Shown here one piece after another: positions 44,288-52,636 of a DNA stretch of 64,000 nt. Numbering within the stretch: position 1 is the stretch's first letter; every line of letters begins with the position of its first letter. The stretch comes from Sphingomonas echinoides ATCC 14820 (GTDB taxonomy: Bacteria > Pseudomonadota > Alphaproteobacteria > Sphingomonadales > Sphingomonadaceae), in NCBI RefSeq assembly GCF_000241465.1, contig NZ_JH584235.1, positions 1,250,017 through 1,314,016 of the forward strand. The letters run 5' to 3'. The notes under the pieces were generated by a model. It was not told the origin of the DNA, did not search any database, and saw only the letters and a list, made by a program, of their open reading frames with translations. The translations under genes were made by a program, and so were the position numbers.

Positions 44288-46222
44288 TCACCGCAGCGCC
44301 GCCGCCACCGCCGACTCGCAATCGAAATGGGCGGGCGGTGGAATGACGACGGCAGGCGGCGTCTTTTCGAGCCCGAGCGCCCGGCCGAGCGAGCGCCCGA
44401 ACACCTTCAGCAAATTGCCTTCACTCGGTTTGTCGGTGGTGCCGAGGCCCGCCACGGTCACCGTCGGTTTGCTCAGCGTGCCGCCAATCTGGATCGGATC
44501 GGCGATCTTCAGCAGCGCGCGGCTCTTGCTCGTCCCCGCCAGCGTGAGGGCGATCCGTTCGCCATCCATCACGATCCGGCCCGCCCCCCGCCCCACCGAA
44601 CTGCCGGTATCGATGCCGAGCGGACGCGGCACCAGCACGCCATCAGTTGCGCGGAAATCCGCGACGAGGCAGCGCAGCGGCACCATGCGGCTTGGCGAAC
44701 CGATCGCATGCACCACCGCGCCGCTCAAATTCTGGCCAAGCACGTCGGCGACCATGCGGCGCACCTCACCCTGGGTCGCAACCATCGCCGCCTTGCCATT
44801 CGCCCGCGACAGCGCCTCGCGCACCGTGTCGCCCTGCCCGGTCAACAGGATGTGCCCGCGCACCTGCCCCGATACCATGTCGGGTTTGCCGATCAGCGCG
44901 TCGAGCGTCAGCCCGGCAAGCCGAAGATTGACCGACAGCTTGGGCCGGCCACTGCGATGATCGACCTTGAGCGTCCCCGCCATGCGCCCGGTGGCGAGCG
45001 TCGCCACCGCATTATTGACGGTCAGCAGACGATGGTCGAGCGTCAGCGTGCCCGACAGTGTGCGGAACACGGTGCCGTTGCCTGCCAAAATGCGGTCAAC
45101 GCGGAACGCAATCGTGCCATCGGTCTTGCCGAGTTTGCTCAGGTTGATCCGCGTCGGTGGAATCACGCGCGGACCAATCGCTGCCGACCGCGCCGCCGAA
45201 TCGGCATGGCCGCGCGCATCGGCCAGATCGTCGAAATCGAATTGCGAGGCGCGCAGCTTGGCATCGATCTTGGTGCGGCCGTCAATCTTGTGGATCGTGG
45301 CCAGCCCGGTGAAGCGCGACCGCCCGACGCTGCCGCCGATGCGATCGACATACCAATCCCGCCCGTCATGGCGAATCGCGCCGGTAAGGTCGATCGGCTG
45401 CGTGCCGAACAGCCCGGCCTCGATCACCCGGTCGAGATTTTTCAGCGTCGGGGCCTGGGCGGTGATCGCCGCGCTGAAGTGGCGGGTGTCGAGCACCCCC
45501 GCCATTTGCCCCTTGGCAGTCATGTGCAAAGCGGGCGAAGCGAGCGTGGCGCTGAACGGATAGGGCGCGGCTGGGTCGATCCCGGTGATCCGCCCGCCGG
45601 TCGCATCGAGTCGCACGGGCGTTTCGAGAAACGTGCCGGTCGCGGACAGGCGCAGGCCGTTCTTGGCATCGACCGAAAGCGGCCCCGCCACGACCAAGCC
45701 GCGCTTGGCGTCGCGCAGCACCAGTTGCGTGTTGGTGATGGTGAGGTCGGACAGGGTCGGGCGGCTGCCCTGCCCGTCGCTTGGCTTGCCCTCGCGCTTC
45801 CAATTGGCGCGGCCCGTGGCGTCGCGCACCAGCGCGATGCGCCCACCGTCGACCGTCACACGGTCTGGCTGGAACTGCCCGAACAGCAAGGCAAAGACCG
45901 GCACGCGCACACTGGCTGAAGACAGGCGGACGAAATCGCCCGGCCCCACCCAATCGGGCTGCGCCACGCTGACGTCACGGACCGAGATGACCGGCGCATA
46001 GGAAAAGACGCTGTCGCGCGTCACGGATCCAATGCGCACCGGGCTCCCCAGCGCCGCCGACAACCGGTTCTCGACCAGCCCGCGCATCATCCCCACCGGA
46101 AACGCGCCGAGCGCGAGCAGCAACAGCGCCAGCACCCCGAGGATAGCGAGCACGATCGCGAGCAGGATCTTGCGCCAGCGCGGAGCGCGCGCGGCGGGAG
46201 CGGCGGTTTCGGAAGCAATCAC
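44288..46222 (-). CDS. AsmA family protein
   Basis: The 644-residue protein has a basic cytoplasmic start, one hydrophobic anchor (about residues 17-43) and a long periplasmic part with the AsmA N-terminal segment (GLVENRLSAALGSPVRIGSV, VRDVSVAQPDW) and the C-terminal AsmA-like domain (LTLDHRLLTVNNAVATLATGR, REALSRANGKAAMVATQGEVR). AsmA-like proteins are bridge-forming proteins thought to move phospholipids to the outer membrane. It is transcribed away from the LpoA-like gene with 67 bases between. Confidence 0.87.
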   Translation of the reverse strand: MIASETAAPAARAPRWRKILLAIVLAILGVLALLLLALGAFPVGMMRGLVENRLSAALGSPVRIGSVTRDSVFSYAPVISVRDVSVAQPDWVGPGDFVRLSSASVRVPVFALLFGQFQPDRVTVDGGRIALVRDATGRANWKREGKPSDGQGSRPTLSDLTITNTQLVLRDAKRGLVVAGPLSVDAKNGLRLSATGTFLETPVRLDATGGRITGIDPAAPYPFSATLASPALHMTAKGQMAGVLDTRHFSAAITAQAPTLKNLDRVIEAGLFGTQPIDLTGAIRHDGRDWYVDRIGGSVGRSRFTGLATIHKIDGRTKIDAKLRASQFDFDDLADARGHADSAARSAAIGPRVIPPTRINLSKLGKTDGTIAFRVDRILAGNGTVFRTLSGTLTLDHRLLTVNNAVATLATGRMAGTLKVDHRSGRPKLSVNLRLAGLTLDALIGKPDMVSGQVRGHILLTGQGDTVREALSRANGKAAMVATQGEVRRMVADVLGQNLSGAVVHAIGSPSRMVPLRCLVADFRATDGVLVPRPLGIDTGSSVGRGAGRIVMDGERIALTLAGTSKSRALLKIADPIQIGGTLSKPTVTVAGLGTTDKPSEGNLLKVFGRSLGRALGLEKTPPAVVIPPPAHFDCESAVAAALR

Positions 46223-46289
46223 CGCCCTACAACCCGAGCGCCCCCCGATTGTTGCACCCGCGCCGCGATTCCCCGCGCCTTAGCGACCA

Positions 46290-47498
46290 CTACCGCTCGA
46301 AACCGCTCGGTGCGGGCGAGATCGTCACCGTCGTGCCGCCACGAATTTCCTGCACTTCCAGCGCGCGTTCGGCGACATTGTCGCGCCCGAAGCGGAACGC
46401 GCCATCGATCCCGGCAAAACCGCCGCGATCCTTCAGGCGATCCTCGGGGAAGGCCGCCCCCATCGGCCAATCGCGCATGATGCGGATAGTCAGCAGCACC
46501 GAATCATAGCCAAGGCTCGACAAGCGGAACGGTGCCGCGCCGAAGCGTGCGCGATAGCGGGCGGCATATTGGCGATAAAGCCCGTCCGATACGCTGGCGA
46601 ACCATGCGCCTTCCAGTGCGGGCTTGCTGGCGATCGAACTTTCCGAATTCCACAATTCGGTGCCCAGCACACGCGCGCCGCCCATGCCATTCTTGCGCAG
46701 CACCGGCACCGCCGCCGAGGCGGCATTGCCACCATCGGCGATCAGGATCGCTTGATAGGGCGCGCTCTTGCTCATGCGGATGATCGCGCTGGTGATCGAT
46801 CCGGGGACGCGGTCATAAGTCTGCAGCGAGGCAACCTGTCCACCCGCCGATTCGACTGCGCGGAGAAAGGCGGTGGACGCCCGCTGGCCATAGGTGCCGT
46901 TCGGCACCAACCCGCCAAAAGTGGTGACGCCCTGTTCGCGCGCATAATCGACCACTCGGCCAATCGACTGGGCGGGCACATAGCCCATCAGATAGGCCCC
47001 GTTCCCGGCAGCGGTCGCGTCGTTGGAAAAGCTGACCACCGGCACCCCCGCGCGATGCGCGATCGGTGCCACCGCGCGCACGTCGTCCGCCAGCAATGGC
47101 CCGAGGATCAACTGATTGCCATCCGCCAGCGCCTTTTGTGCGGCCAGCGCAGCACCGGTGGCAGTGTCATAGCTGGTGATGCGGATGCGCTCGTTCTTGG
47201 AATCGAGCAGCGCCATCTGCGTGGCGTTGGCAAGGCTCTGGCCAACCCCGGCATTGGGGCCGCTGAGCGGCACCAGCAATGCGACGCGGTGGCGTTGCGT
47301 GTCGGTCGGGATGCCCTGTTCGACGACCGGCTGTTGCGGCTGCACCGGGCGGGTGACCGGGGAACGCTTCACCGGCGCGGGGCCGCGCGGGACGACCGTC
47401 TGGCAGCCGGCCAGCGCCACCGCCCCCGCAATCGCCGCCACATGCAAAAGTCGTTTAAAGCCGATGGGCCGTTGCCCTGTCGTATCCCGCTCTGCCAT
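46290..47498 (-). CDS. LpoA-like penicillin-binding protein activator (periplasmic-binding-protein fold lipoprotein)
   Basis: The 402-residue product has a signal peptide with lipobox (VALAGC, about Cys 31), a Pro-rich linker, then a type I periplasmic binding fold starting RHRVALLVPLSGPNAGVGQS. This matches the C-terminal domain of LpoA, the outer-membrane activator of PBP1A. The TPR domain of the gamma-proteobacterial protein is missing, so the function is only probable; an ABC-type amino-acid binding protein is the alternative. Position beside rsmI and yraN is the same as for lpoA in enterobacteria and supports the call. Start ATG 47498. Confidence 0.78.
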   Translation of the reverse strand: MAERDTTGQRPIGFKRLLHVAAIAGAVALAGCQTVVPRGPAPVKRSPVTRPVQPQQPVVEQGIPTDTQRHRVALLVPLSGPNAGVGQSLANATQMALLDSKNERIRITSYDTATGAALAAQKALADGNQLILGPLLADDVRAVAPIAHRAGVPVVSFSNDATAAGNGAYLMGYVPAQSIGRVVDYAREQGVTTFGGLVPNGTYGQRASTAFLRAVESAGGQVASLQTYDRVPGSITSAIIRMSKSAPYQAILIADGGNAASAAVPVLRKNGMGGARVLGTELWNSESSIASKPALEGAWFASVSDGLYRQYAARYRARFGAAPFRLSSLGYDSVLLTIRIMRDWPMGAAFPEDRLKDRGGFAGIDGAFRFGRDNVAERALEVQEIRGGTTVTISPAPSGFER

Positions 47499-47509
47499 GA
47501 CCGCTCCTG

Positions 47510-48343
47510 ATGAACCCTGATCTTTCGCCCGGCCTCTATATCGTTGCCACCCCGATCGGCAATCTCGGCGATCTTTCGCCGCGTGCGGCGCACATTTTGT
47601 CGCATGCCGCAATAATTGCCGTCGAAGACAGCCGCGTTACGGCCAAGCTCCTGCACCATATCGGCGTGAAGCGGCAAATGGTTCCCTATCACGACCATAA
47701 TGCCGAGGAGGTCCGCCCCGGCCTGATCGCGCGGATGGGCGTGGAAGCCGTCGCCTTGGTGTCCGACGCGGGCACGCCGCTCATCTCCGATCCCGGCTAC
47801 AAGCTTGTGCGCGATGCGCGCGCCGCCGGGCATACGGTGTGGACGATCCCCGGCCCCTGCGCGGCGGTGGCAGCACTGACGCTCGCCGGGCTGCCGACCG
47901 ACCGTTTCCTGTTCCTCGGCTTCCTGCCCTCCAAGGCCCAAGCGCGCGCCGCCGCCATCGCCGAAGTCGCGGGCATCCGCGCGACCCTGGTGCTGTACGA
48001 ATCGGGCCCGCGCCTCGCCGCGCTGCTCGCCGCGCTGGCGGAAGGTCTGGGCGACCGTGAGGCAGCGGTCACGCGCGAGATCACCAAGCATTTCGAGGAA
48101 GCGGTGACCGGCACGCTGTCCGAACTTGCCGCGCGCTATGCCGACGCCCCGCCCAAAGGCGAGATCGTCGTCGTCGTCGCCCCGCCCGGCGCGCCCGAAG
48201 CGGCCAGCGCCGACGATGCCGACGCCGCGCTCACCGAAGCGCTCACCCGGCTTTCGACCGGCCAGGCGGCGAGCGAAGTCGCCAAGAAATTGGGGCTGGA
48301 TCGGAAAGCGCTCTATACGCGGGCGCTGGCCTTGAAAGCGTAA
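47510..48343 (+). CDS. rsmI: 16S rRNA (cytidine-1402-2'-O)-methyltransferase RsmI
   Basis: RsmI methylates the 2'-O of C1402, the same base that RsmH modifies on N4. The 277-residue tetrapyrrole-methylase-fold protein shows LYIVATPIGNLGDLSPRA, EDSRVTAKLLHH, LVSDAGTPLISDPGYKLV, PGPCAAVAALTLAGLPTDRF and YESGPRL. Divergent from the LpoA-like gene with 11 bases between starts. A family A repeat starts four bases after its stop and leads into yraN. Confidence 0.95.
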   Translation: MNPDLSPGLYIVATPIGNLGDLSPRAAHILSHAAIIAVEDSRVTAKLLHHIGVKRQMVPYHDHNAEEVRPGLIARMGVEAVALVSDAGTPLISDPGYKLVRDARAAGHTVWTIPGPCAAVAALTLAGLPTDRFLFLGFLPSKAQARAAAIAEVAGIRATLVLYESGPRLAALLAALAEGLGDREAAVTREITKHFEEAVTGTLSELAARYADAPPKGEIVVVVAPPGAPEAASADDADAALTEALTRLSTGQAASEVAKKLGLDRKALYTRALALKA

Positions 48344-48347
48344 AACT

Positions 48348-48504
48348 CCCCTCCCGCTTGCGGGAGGGGCTGGGGGAGGGCATGTTTCGTGGCGTGCCGC
48401 GCTTCGAAAGCCCCTCCCCTAACCCAGCTTCAGGTCGGTCACGCCCCCGGCCTGACCTGAAGGATGCGGGGCATCCTTCACCTGAAGCTCGTAAACGGGA
48501 GGGG
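48348..48504 (+). repeat. Family A palindromic repeat, full-length copy 2 (5' end of yraN)
   Basis: A 157-base copy with arms CCCCTCCCGC (48348) and CGGGAGGGG (to 48504), and internal hairpins AAGGATGCGGGGCATCCTT and GGTCACGCCCCCGGCCTGACC. It starts immediately after rsmI and ends three bases before the ATA codon where YraN homology begins. It is open in the yraN frame. Confidence 0.9.
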
Positions 48505-48858
48505 AATATAAAGCGCCGCCACGCCGAAGCCTCCGGCCGTCGCGGCGAACGCATCGCCGGCTGGTGGCTCCGCCTCAAAGGCTGGCGCATCCTCGCCCGC
48601 CGCGTCCGCACCCCCGCTGGCGAAGTCGATCTGATCGCCAAACGCGGCACGCTCGTCGCCTTCGTCGAAGTGAAACTGCGCAAGACCGCCGCCGAGCTCG
48701 ATTTCGCGATCGACGAACGCCGCCTCGCCCGCGTCGCGGCGGCGGCGGAATATCTGATGCCGTCTTATGCCGATCCGGGCGACGACATTCGCGTCGATGT
48801 CATCCTGCTCGCGCCGGGCACCAGGCCCCGCCATATCGAGAATGCGTGGCTGCCATAA
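48382..48858 (+). CDS. yraN: YraN/UPF0102 family protein, N-terminus derived from a palindromic repeat
   Basis: UPF0102 proteins have a restriction-endonuclease-like fold and unknown role; the pairing with rsmI is conserved. The core from 48508 shows AEASGRRGERIAGWWLRLKGWRILARR, GEVDLIAKRGTLVAFVEVKLR (the D-E-x-K nuclease signature) and a C-terminal RHIENAW. Normal starts for this family align with the ATA at 48508, which lies just after GGGAGGGG. There is no ATG, GTG or TTG in the early core. The nearest in-frame starts are ATG 48382 and TTG 48358, both inside the repeat. So either about 42 repeat-encoded residues are added, or a rare ATA start is used. Confidence 0.78.
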   Translation: MFRGVPRFESPSPNPASGRSRPRPDLKDAGHPSPEARKREGNIKRRHAEASGRRGERIAGWWLRLKGWRILARRVRTPAGEVDLIAKRGTLVAFVEVKLRKTAAELDFAIDERRLARVAAAAEYLMPSYADPGDDIRVDVILLAPGTRPRHIENAWLP

Positions 48859-48863
48859 TCCAT

Positions 48864-48937
48864 CCCGTTCGTTTCGAGCGTAGTCGATAAACCCGTTCAG
48901 GGCGCTGGTTTCTCGACGATGCTCGAAACGAACGGGG
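48864..48937. repeat. Family C intergenic palindrome
   Basis: A 74-base element with inverted arms CCCGTTCGTTTCGAGCGTAG and its near-complement ending GCTCGAAACGAACGGG. It lies between yraN and gshB and is not translated in either. Confidence 0.85.
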
Positions 48938-48995
48938 CAAGGATGACAGGCCCCCGACCACCCTCTACATGCGCCTGAACCTCTCGGAGAACCCC

Positions 48996-49946
48996 ATGTC
49001 GCTCACCGTTGCCGTCCAGATGGACCCGATCGCGCATATCAACATCGCCGGGGATTCGACCTTCGCGTTGATGCTCACCGCCCAACAGCGCGGGCACAAA
49101 CTGTTCCATTACAATGCCGAAGAGCTGAATTATGCCGATGGCCGGGTGTGGACCAAGGCCGATCCGGTCACCGTGCAGCGCGTCGTCGGCAATCATTACA
49201 GCTTCGGCGATCCCATCAGCCTCGATCTGGGCGAAGAGGCCGATGTCGTGCTGATGCGGCAGGACCCGCCGTTCGACCTCGGCTATATCACCGCGACGCA
49301 TCTGCTCGAGCGCATCGCGCACAAGACGCTGGTGGTGAATGATCCGGCCAGCGTGCGCAACGCGCCCGAAAAGGTGTTCGTGCTCGATTTCCCGCAGTTC
49401 ATGCCGCCGACCCTGGTCACGCGCAGCCTCGACGAAGCCCGCGCCTTTCTCGCGCAGCACGGCGAAATCGTCATCAAGCCGCTGCACGGCAATGGCGGCA
49501 AGGCGATCTTCAAGGTCGGGCAGGATGGCGCGAACCTCTCGGCGCTGATCGAGGTGTTCAACACCATGTGGCGGGAACCGCACATGATCCAGGCGTTCCT
49601 CCCCGCCGTTGCCAAAGGCGACAAGCGCATCGTGCTGGTCGATGGCGACGTGGCGGGCGCGATCAACCGCTTGCCCGGCGAAGGCGAGATCCGCTCCAAC
49701 CTCGCGGTCGGCGGATCGGCGGTAAAGACCGAGCTGACCGAGAAGGAACGCGAGATTTGCGCGGTGCTCGGGCCAGAACTCAAGCGGCGTGGGCTGCTGT
49801 TCGTCGGCATCGATGTCATCGGCGGCGAATGGCTGACCGAGATCAACGTCACCTCCCCCACCGGCATCGTCGCGATCGAACGCTTCGACGGCACCGATGT
49901 CGCCGCCCTGATCTGGGATGCGATCGAGCGCAAAGTGCGTGCCTAA
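48996..49946 (+). CDS. gshB: Glutathione synthase
   Basis: GshB joins gamma-glutamylcysteine and glycine with ATP to make glutathione. The 316-residue ATP-grasp protein shows VAVQMDPIAHINIAGDSTFALM, MRQDPPFDLGYITATHLLE, GEIVIKPLHGNGGKAIF, EPHMIQAFLPAV, GDKRIVLVDGDVAGAINRLP and TEINVTSPTGI. ATG 48996 has GGAG seven bases upstream; an ATG at 48969 in frame has no ribosome site. The gene lies between family C and family A repeats. Confidence 0.96.
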   Translation: MSLTVAVQMDPIAHINIAGDSTFALMLTAQQRGHKLFHYNAEELNYADGRVWTKADPVTVQRVVGNHYSFGDPISLDLGEEADVVLMRQDPPFDLGYITATHLLERIAHKTLVVNDPASVRNAPEKVFVLDFPQFMPPTLVTRSLDEARAFLAQHGEIVIKPLHGNGGKAIFKVGQDGANLSALIEVFNTMWREPHMIQAFLPAVAKGDKRIVLVDGDVAGAINRLPGEGEIRSNLAVGGSAVKTELTEKEREICAVLGPELKRRGLLFVGIDVIGGEWLTEINVTSPTGIVAIERFDGTDVAALIWDAIERKVRA

Positions 49947-49950
49947 AACT

Positions 49951-50106
49951 CCCCTCCCGCTTGCGGGAGGGGCTGGGGGAGGGCCTGTAATGCTTCCGAT
50001 CTTTCCGCGCCTCCCCTCCCCTACCCCAGCTTCGGGTCGGTCAGGCCCCCGGCCTGACCTGAAGGATGCGGGGCATCCTTCACCTGAAGCTCGCAAGCGG
50101 GAGGGG
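49951..50106 (+). repeat. Family A palindromic repeat, full-length copy 3 (upstream of dedA)
   Basis: A 156-base copy, nearly identical in plan to copy 2, filling the gshB-dedA gap. Its final GGGAGGGG (50099-50106) is five bases before ATG 50112, so it supplies the Shine-Dalgarno of the DedA gene. Confidence 0.9.
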
Positions 50107-50111
50107 AATGC

Positions 50112-50711
50112 ATGACCGAATTCATCATCAACCTCACGGCGTGGGGCGGCTATTTCGGCATCTTCCTGCTGATGGTCCTCGAAAACGTGTTCCCGCCCAT
50201 CCCCTCCGAAGTCATCATGGGGCTGGGTGGCATCGCCGTCGCTCGCGGGCAGATGGAAATCGTGCCGCTGATCGTCGCGGGCACCGCGGGTACGGTCGTC
50301 GGCAATTATTTCTGGTACTGGATCGGCTGGCGCCTCGGCTATCAACGGCTGCGCCCGTTCGTCGATCGCTATGGCCGCTGGCTGACGCTCGATTGGGAGC
50401 ATGTGCTCCAGCTTGAACGCTTCTTCCGTCGCCACGGACAATGGGTGGTGTTCGTGTTCCGCTTCATGCCCGCCTTCCGCACGATGGTCTCTTTGCCAGC
50501 CGGCATGACGCGGATGCCGCGCGGACGCTTCCTGGTCTGGACCGCCGGGGGTGCCGCGATCTGGGACACTTTCCTCGCCGGCGCGGGCTATTATCTCGGC
50601 ACCAACTTCCGCGAACTGGACGCGTTCATCGGCCCCGCAACGATGGCGACGATGGGCGCGGTCGCGCTGTTCTACGTCTGGCGCCTTCTACGCTGGCAGC
50701 CGCGCGCCTGA
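50112..50711 (+). CDS. DedA family membrane protein
   Basis: The 199-residue polytopic protein has four to five hydrophobic spans and the DedA (SNARE-associated/VTT) motifs ENVFPPIPSEVIMGLGG, GNYFWYWIGWRLG, RHGQWVVFVFRFMPAFRTMVSLPAGMTRM. DedA proteins recycle undecaprenyl phosphate or flip phospholipids across the inner membrane; which applies here is unknown. ATG 50112 uses a repeat-derived ribosome site. Confidence 0.9.
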   Translation: MTEFIINLTAWGGYFGIFLLMVLENVFPPIPSEVIMGLGGIAVARGQMEIVPLIVAGTAGTVVGNYFWYWIGWRLGYQRLRPFVDRYGRWLTLDWEHVLQLERFFRRHGQWVVFVFRFMPAFRTMVSLPAGMTRMPRGRFLVWTAGGAAIWDTFLAGAGYYLGTNFRELDAFIGPATMATMGAVALFYVWRLLRWQPRA

Positions 50712-50798
50712 GGCGAAATGCTGCGCTGCGGTGGCAATCGCGCGTCGCACTCCCCATCTGGGATGCACAACACGCGGATGCCCGCTGGAGCAAAATTG

Positions 50799-51476
50799 AT
50801 GAAAATTCTGATCGTTCTCACCTCGCACGACCAACTTGGCGACACCGGTGCCAAGACCGGCTTCTGGCTCGAAGAGCTGGCCGCACCCTATTATGTGCTG
50901 AAGGAAGCCGGTGCCACGCTGACGCTGGCCTCGCCCAAGGGCGGCCAGCCACCGCTCGACCCGAAAAGCGCGGACGAAAGCGCCAAGACCGACGATACCC
51001 GCCGCTTCGAGGCGGATAGCGACGCCAAGGCCGCGCTTGCCAACACCGTTCGGCTCGATTCGGTCAATGCGGCGGACTTTGACGCGGTTTTCTATCCCGG
51101 TGGCCACGGCCCGCTATGGGATCTCGCCGAGGATGCGACGTCGCGTGCGATCATCGAACAGACGATCGCGGCGGGCAAGCCGGTTGCGCTCGTCTGCCAC
51201 GCACCGGGCGTGCTGCGCCACGTCAAGGCCGCCGACGGCACCCCGCTGGTCTCCGGCAAGGCCGTCACCGGCTTCACCAATAGCGAGGAAGCCGCCGTCG
51301 GGCTGACCGACGTCGTGCCATTCCTGGTCGAAGATATGCTGACCGAAAATGGCGGGGTCTATTCAAAGACCGCCGATTGGGGCGTCCACGTCGTCCGTGA
51401 TGGGTTGCTGATCACCGGCCAGAACCCCGCCTCCTCCGGCCCCGCCGCAATCGAGTTGGTCAAGGCACTGGCATAA
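50799..51476 (+). CDS. DJ-1/PfpI family type 1 glutamine amidotransferase-like protein
   Basis: The 225-residue protein has a nucleophile-elbow cysteine in ALVCHAPGVLRH (Cys133), a Glu at 25-26 in TGFWLEEL and the YPGGHGPLWDL loop. This is the Hsp31/DJ-1-like chaperone-glyoxalase layout rather than a true amidotransferase. It may repair or detoxify methylglyoxal-modified molecules. The start is ATG 50799, with GGAG eight bases upstream. Confidence 0.88.
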   Translation: MKILIVLTSHDQLGDTGAKTGFWLEELAAPYYVLKEAGATLTLASPKGGQPPLDPKSADESAKTDDTRRFEADSDAKAALANTVRLDSVNAADFDAVFYPGGHGPLWDLAEDATSRAIIEQTIAAGKPVALVCHAPGVLRHVKAADGTPLVSGKAVTGFTNSEEAAVGLTDVVPFLVEDMLTENGGVYSKTADWGVHVVRDGLLITGQNPASSGPAAIELVKALA

Positions 51477-51517
51477 GGCTGTGCGCCACCCCCGCGCTGC
51501 GCCGGGGTGGCGCACCG

Positions 51518-52405
51518 TCATGCGCGCGGATGCGCGTTGCGGTACACATCCAGCAAATGCGCCGCATCGACCTGGGTATAGATTTGCGTGGAGCTGAGGC
51601 TCGCATGGCCGAGCAATTCCTGCAGCGCACGCAAATCCGCCCCGCGCCCCAGCAAATGCGTGGCGAAGCTGTGGCGCAGCGCGTGCGGCGTTGTGCGATC
51701 GGGCAAGCCGAGCCGCACGCGCGCGCGCTGCACCGCCAGCCGGACGAGGCGCGGCGATAACGGACCGCCCTTCGCCCCGCGAAACAGCGGCGCGTCGCGC
51801 GCGGTGCCATAGGGGCTGAGCGCGACATAGGCTTCGATCGCGGCGCGTACTTGCGGCAACAATGGCACGATCCGCGTCTTGTCGCGTTTGCCCGTCACGC
51901 TCAGCGTCGCGCCCAGCGGCAGGATCGCGCCGGTCAGCGCCAGCGCCTCGGCCACGCGCAGCCCCGCGCCATACAGCAGCAGCAGCACCGCCAGATCGCG
52001 CGCGCCGATCCATGGCTCGGCGGCGTCCTCCGCGACATCCTCGGCCAAGGCGACCGCTTCGTCGGGAGAGACCGGGCGCGGCACGCCCTTTTTCACGCGC
52101 GGCCCTTTCAGGCGCGGGGTCGTCCCCTCGCCCACCGCAAACGCCAGAAACCCGCGCACCGCCGACAATTCCCGCGCCGCCGAGGCATTGCCGATGCCGC
52201 CCTCGCCCCGCCGCGCCGCGAGGAAAGCGCGCAGATCGGCCGAGCTCACCTTGGCCAGCATGGCGCGCTCCACCGCTGCCCCCCAATGCGCCTGCAGAAA
52301 GGCGCACAACCGCACTGCGGTCGCCTCATAGGCCCGCACGGTATGCGCCGAGCGCCGCCGGTCGCGCGCGAGATGGGCGGCATAGAGTCCGGGGAGTTCG
52401 CTCAT
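51518..52405 (-). CDS. xerC: Tyrosine recombinase XerC
   Basis: XerC with XerD resolves chromosome dimers at dif during division. The 295-residue protein has the N-terminal SAM-like domain and a complete catalytic set: Arg150 (GAGLR), Lys173 (TGKRDK), His241 and Arg244 (HALRHSF), His267 (GHASLSSTQ) and Tyr276 (IYTQV). The choice of XerC over XerD rests on overall appearance and on its place beside priA, so it is moderately certain. It is not linked to any mobile element in this window. ATG 52405 is used. Confidence 0.88.
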   Translation of the reverse strand: MSELPGLYAAHLARDRRRSAHTVRAYEATAVRLCAFLQAHWGAAVERAMLAKVSSADLRAFLAARRGEGGIGNASAARELSAVRGFLAFAVGEGTTPRLKGPRVKKGVPRPVSPDEAVALAEDVAEDAAEPWIGARDLAVLLLLYGAGLRVAEALALTGAILPLGATLSVTGKRDKTRIVPLLPQVRAAIEAYVALSPYGTARDAPLFRGAKGGPLSPRLVRLAVQRARVRLGLPDRTTPHALRHSFATHLLGRGADLRALQELLGHASLSSTQIYTQVDAAHLLDVYRNAHPRA

Positions 52406-52452
52406 CGCTGCGGTGTAGCGCATCGGGTGGCATAAGAGAATCGTCGAACAAT

Positions 52453-52586
52453 CCTCCCCTATACCCTTCCCCGGCGAAGGCCGGGGCCCAGTCGAAAGGA
52501 CCAGAATGTTCTGGCGTAGCGCTCGCCATCACCCACATCACGACTGGGCCCCGGCCTTCGCCGGGGAAGCGCGATACGGGGAGGAA
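52453..52586. repeat. Family E intergenic palindrome
   Basis: A 134-base element with long inverted arms: TCCTCCCC then CCCCGGCGAAGGCCGGGGCC on the left, complementary to GGCCCCGGCCTTCGCCGGGG and GGGGAGGA on the right, around a 45-base core. It separates the divergent xerC and priA genes. Confidence 0.9.
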
Positions 52587-52636
52587 CACCTCCGCTTAAC
52601 CGCCGCCCCTTTGCGCGCGACGCTCCGACCCGCCAT

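Noticed and set aside
44282..45919. 545-residue open frame on the plus strand
   Set aside because: Antisense shadow of the AsmA-like gene.
48897..50441. 514-residue open frame on the minus strand over gshB and dedA
   Set aside because: Antisense to gshB and dedA. It stays open through the repeat only because the repeat has few stops in any frame.
51518..52405. Tyrosine recombinase as an integrase of a mobile island
   Set aside because: Its sequence is of the housekeeping XerC type, it lies beside priA and no attachment site or phage gene is near.
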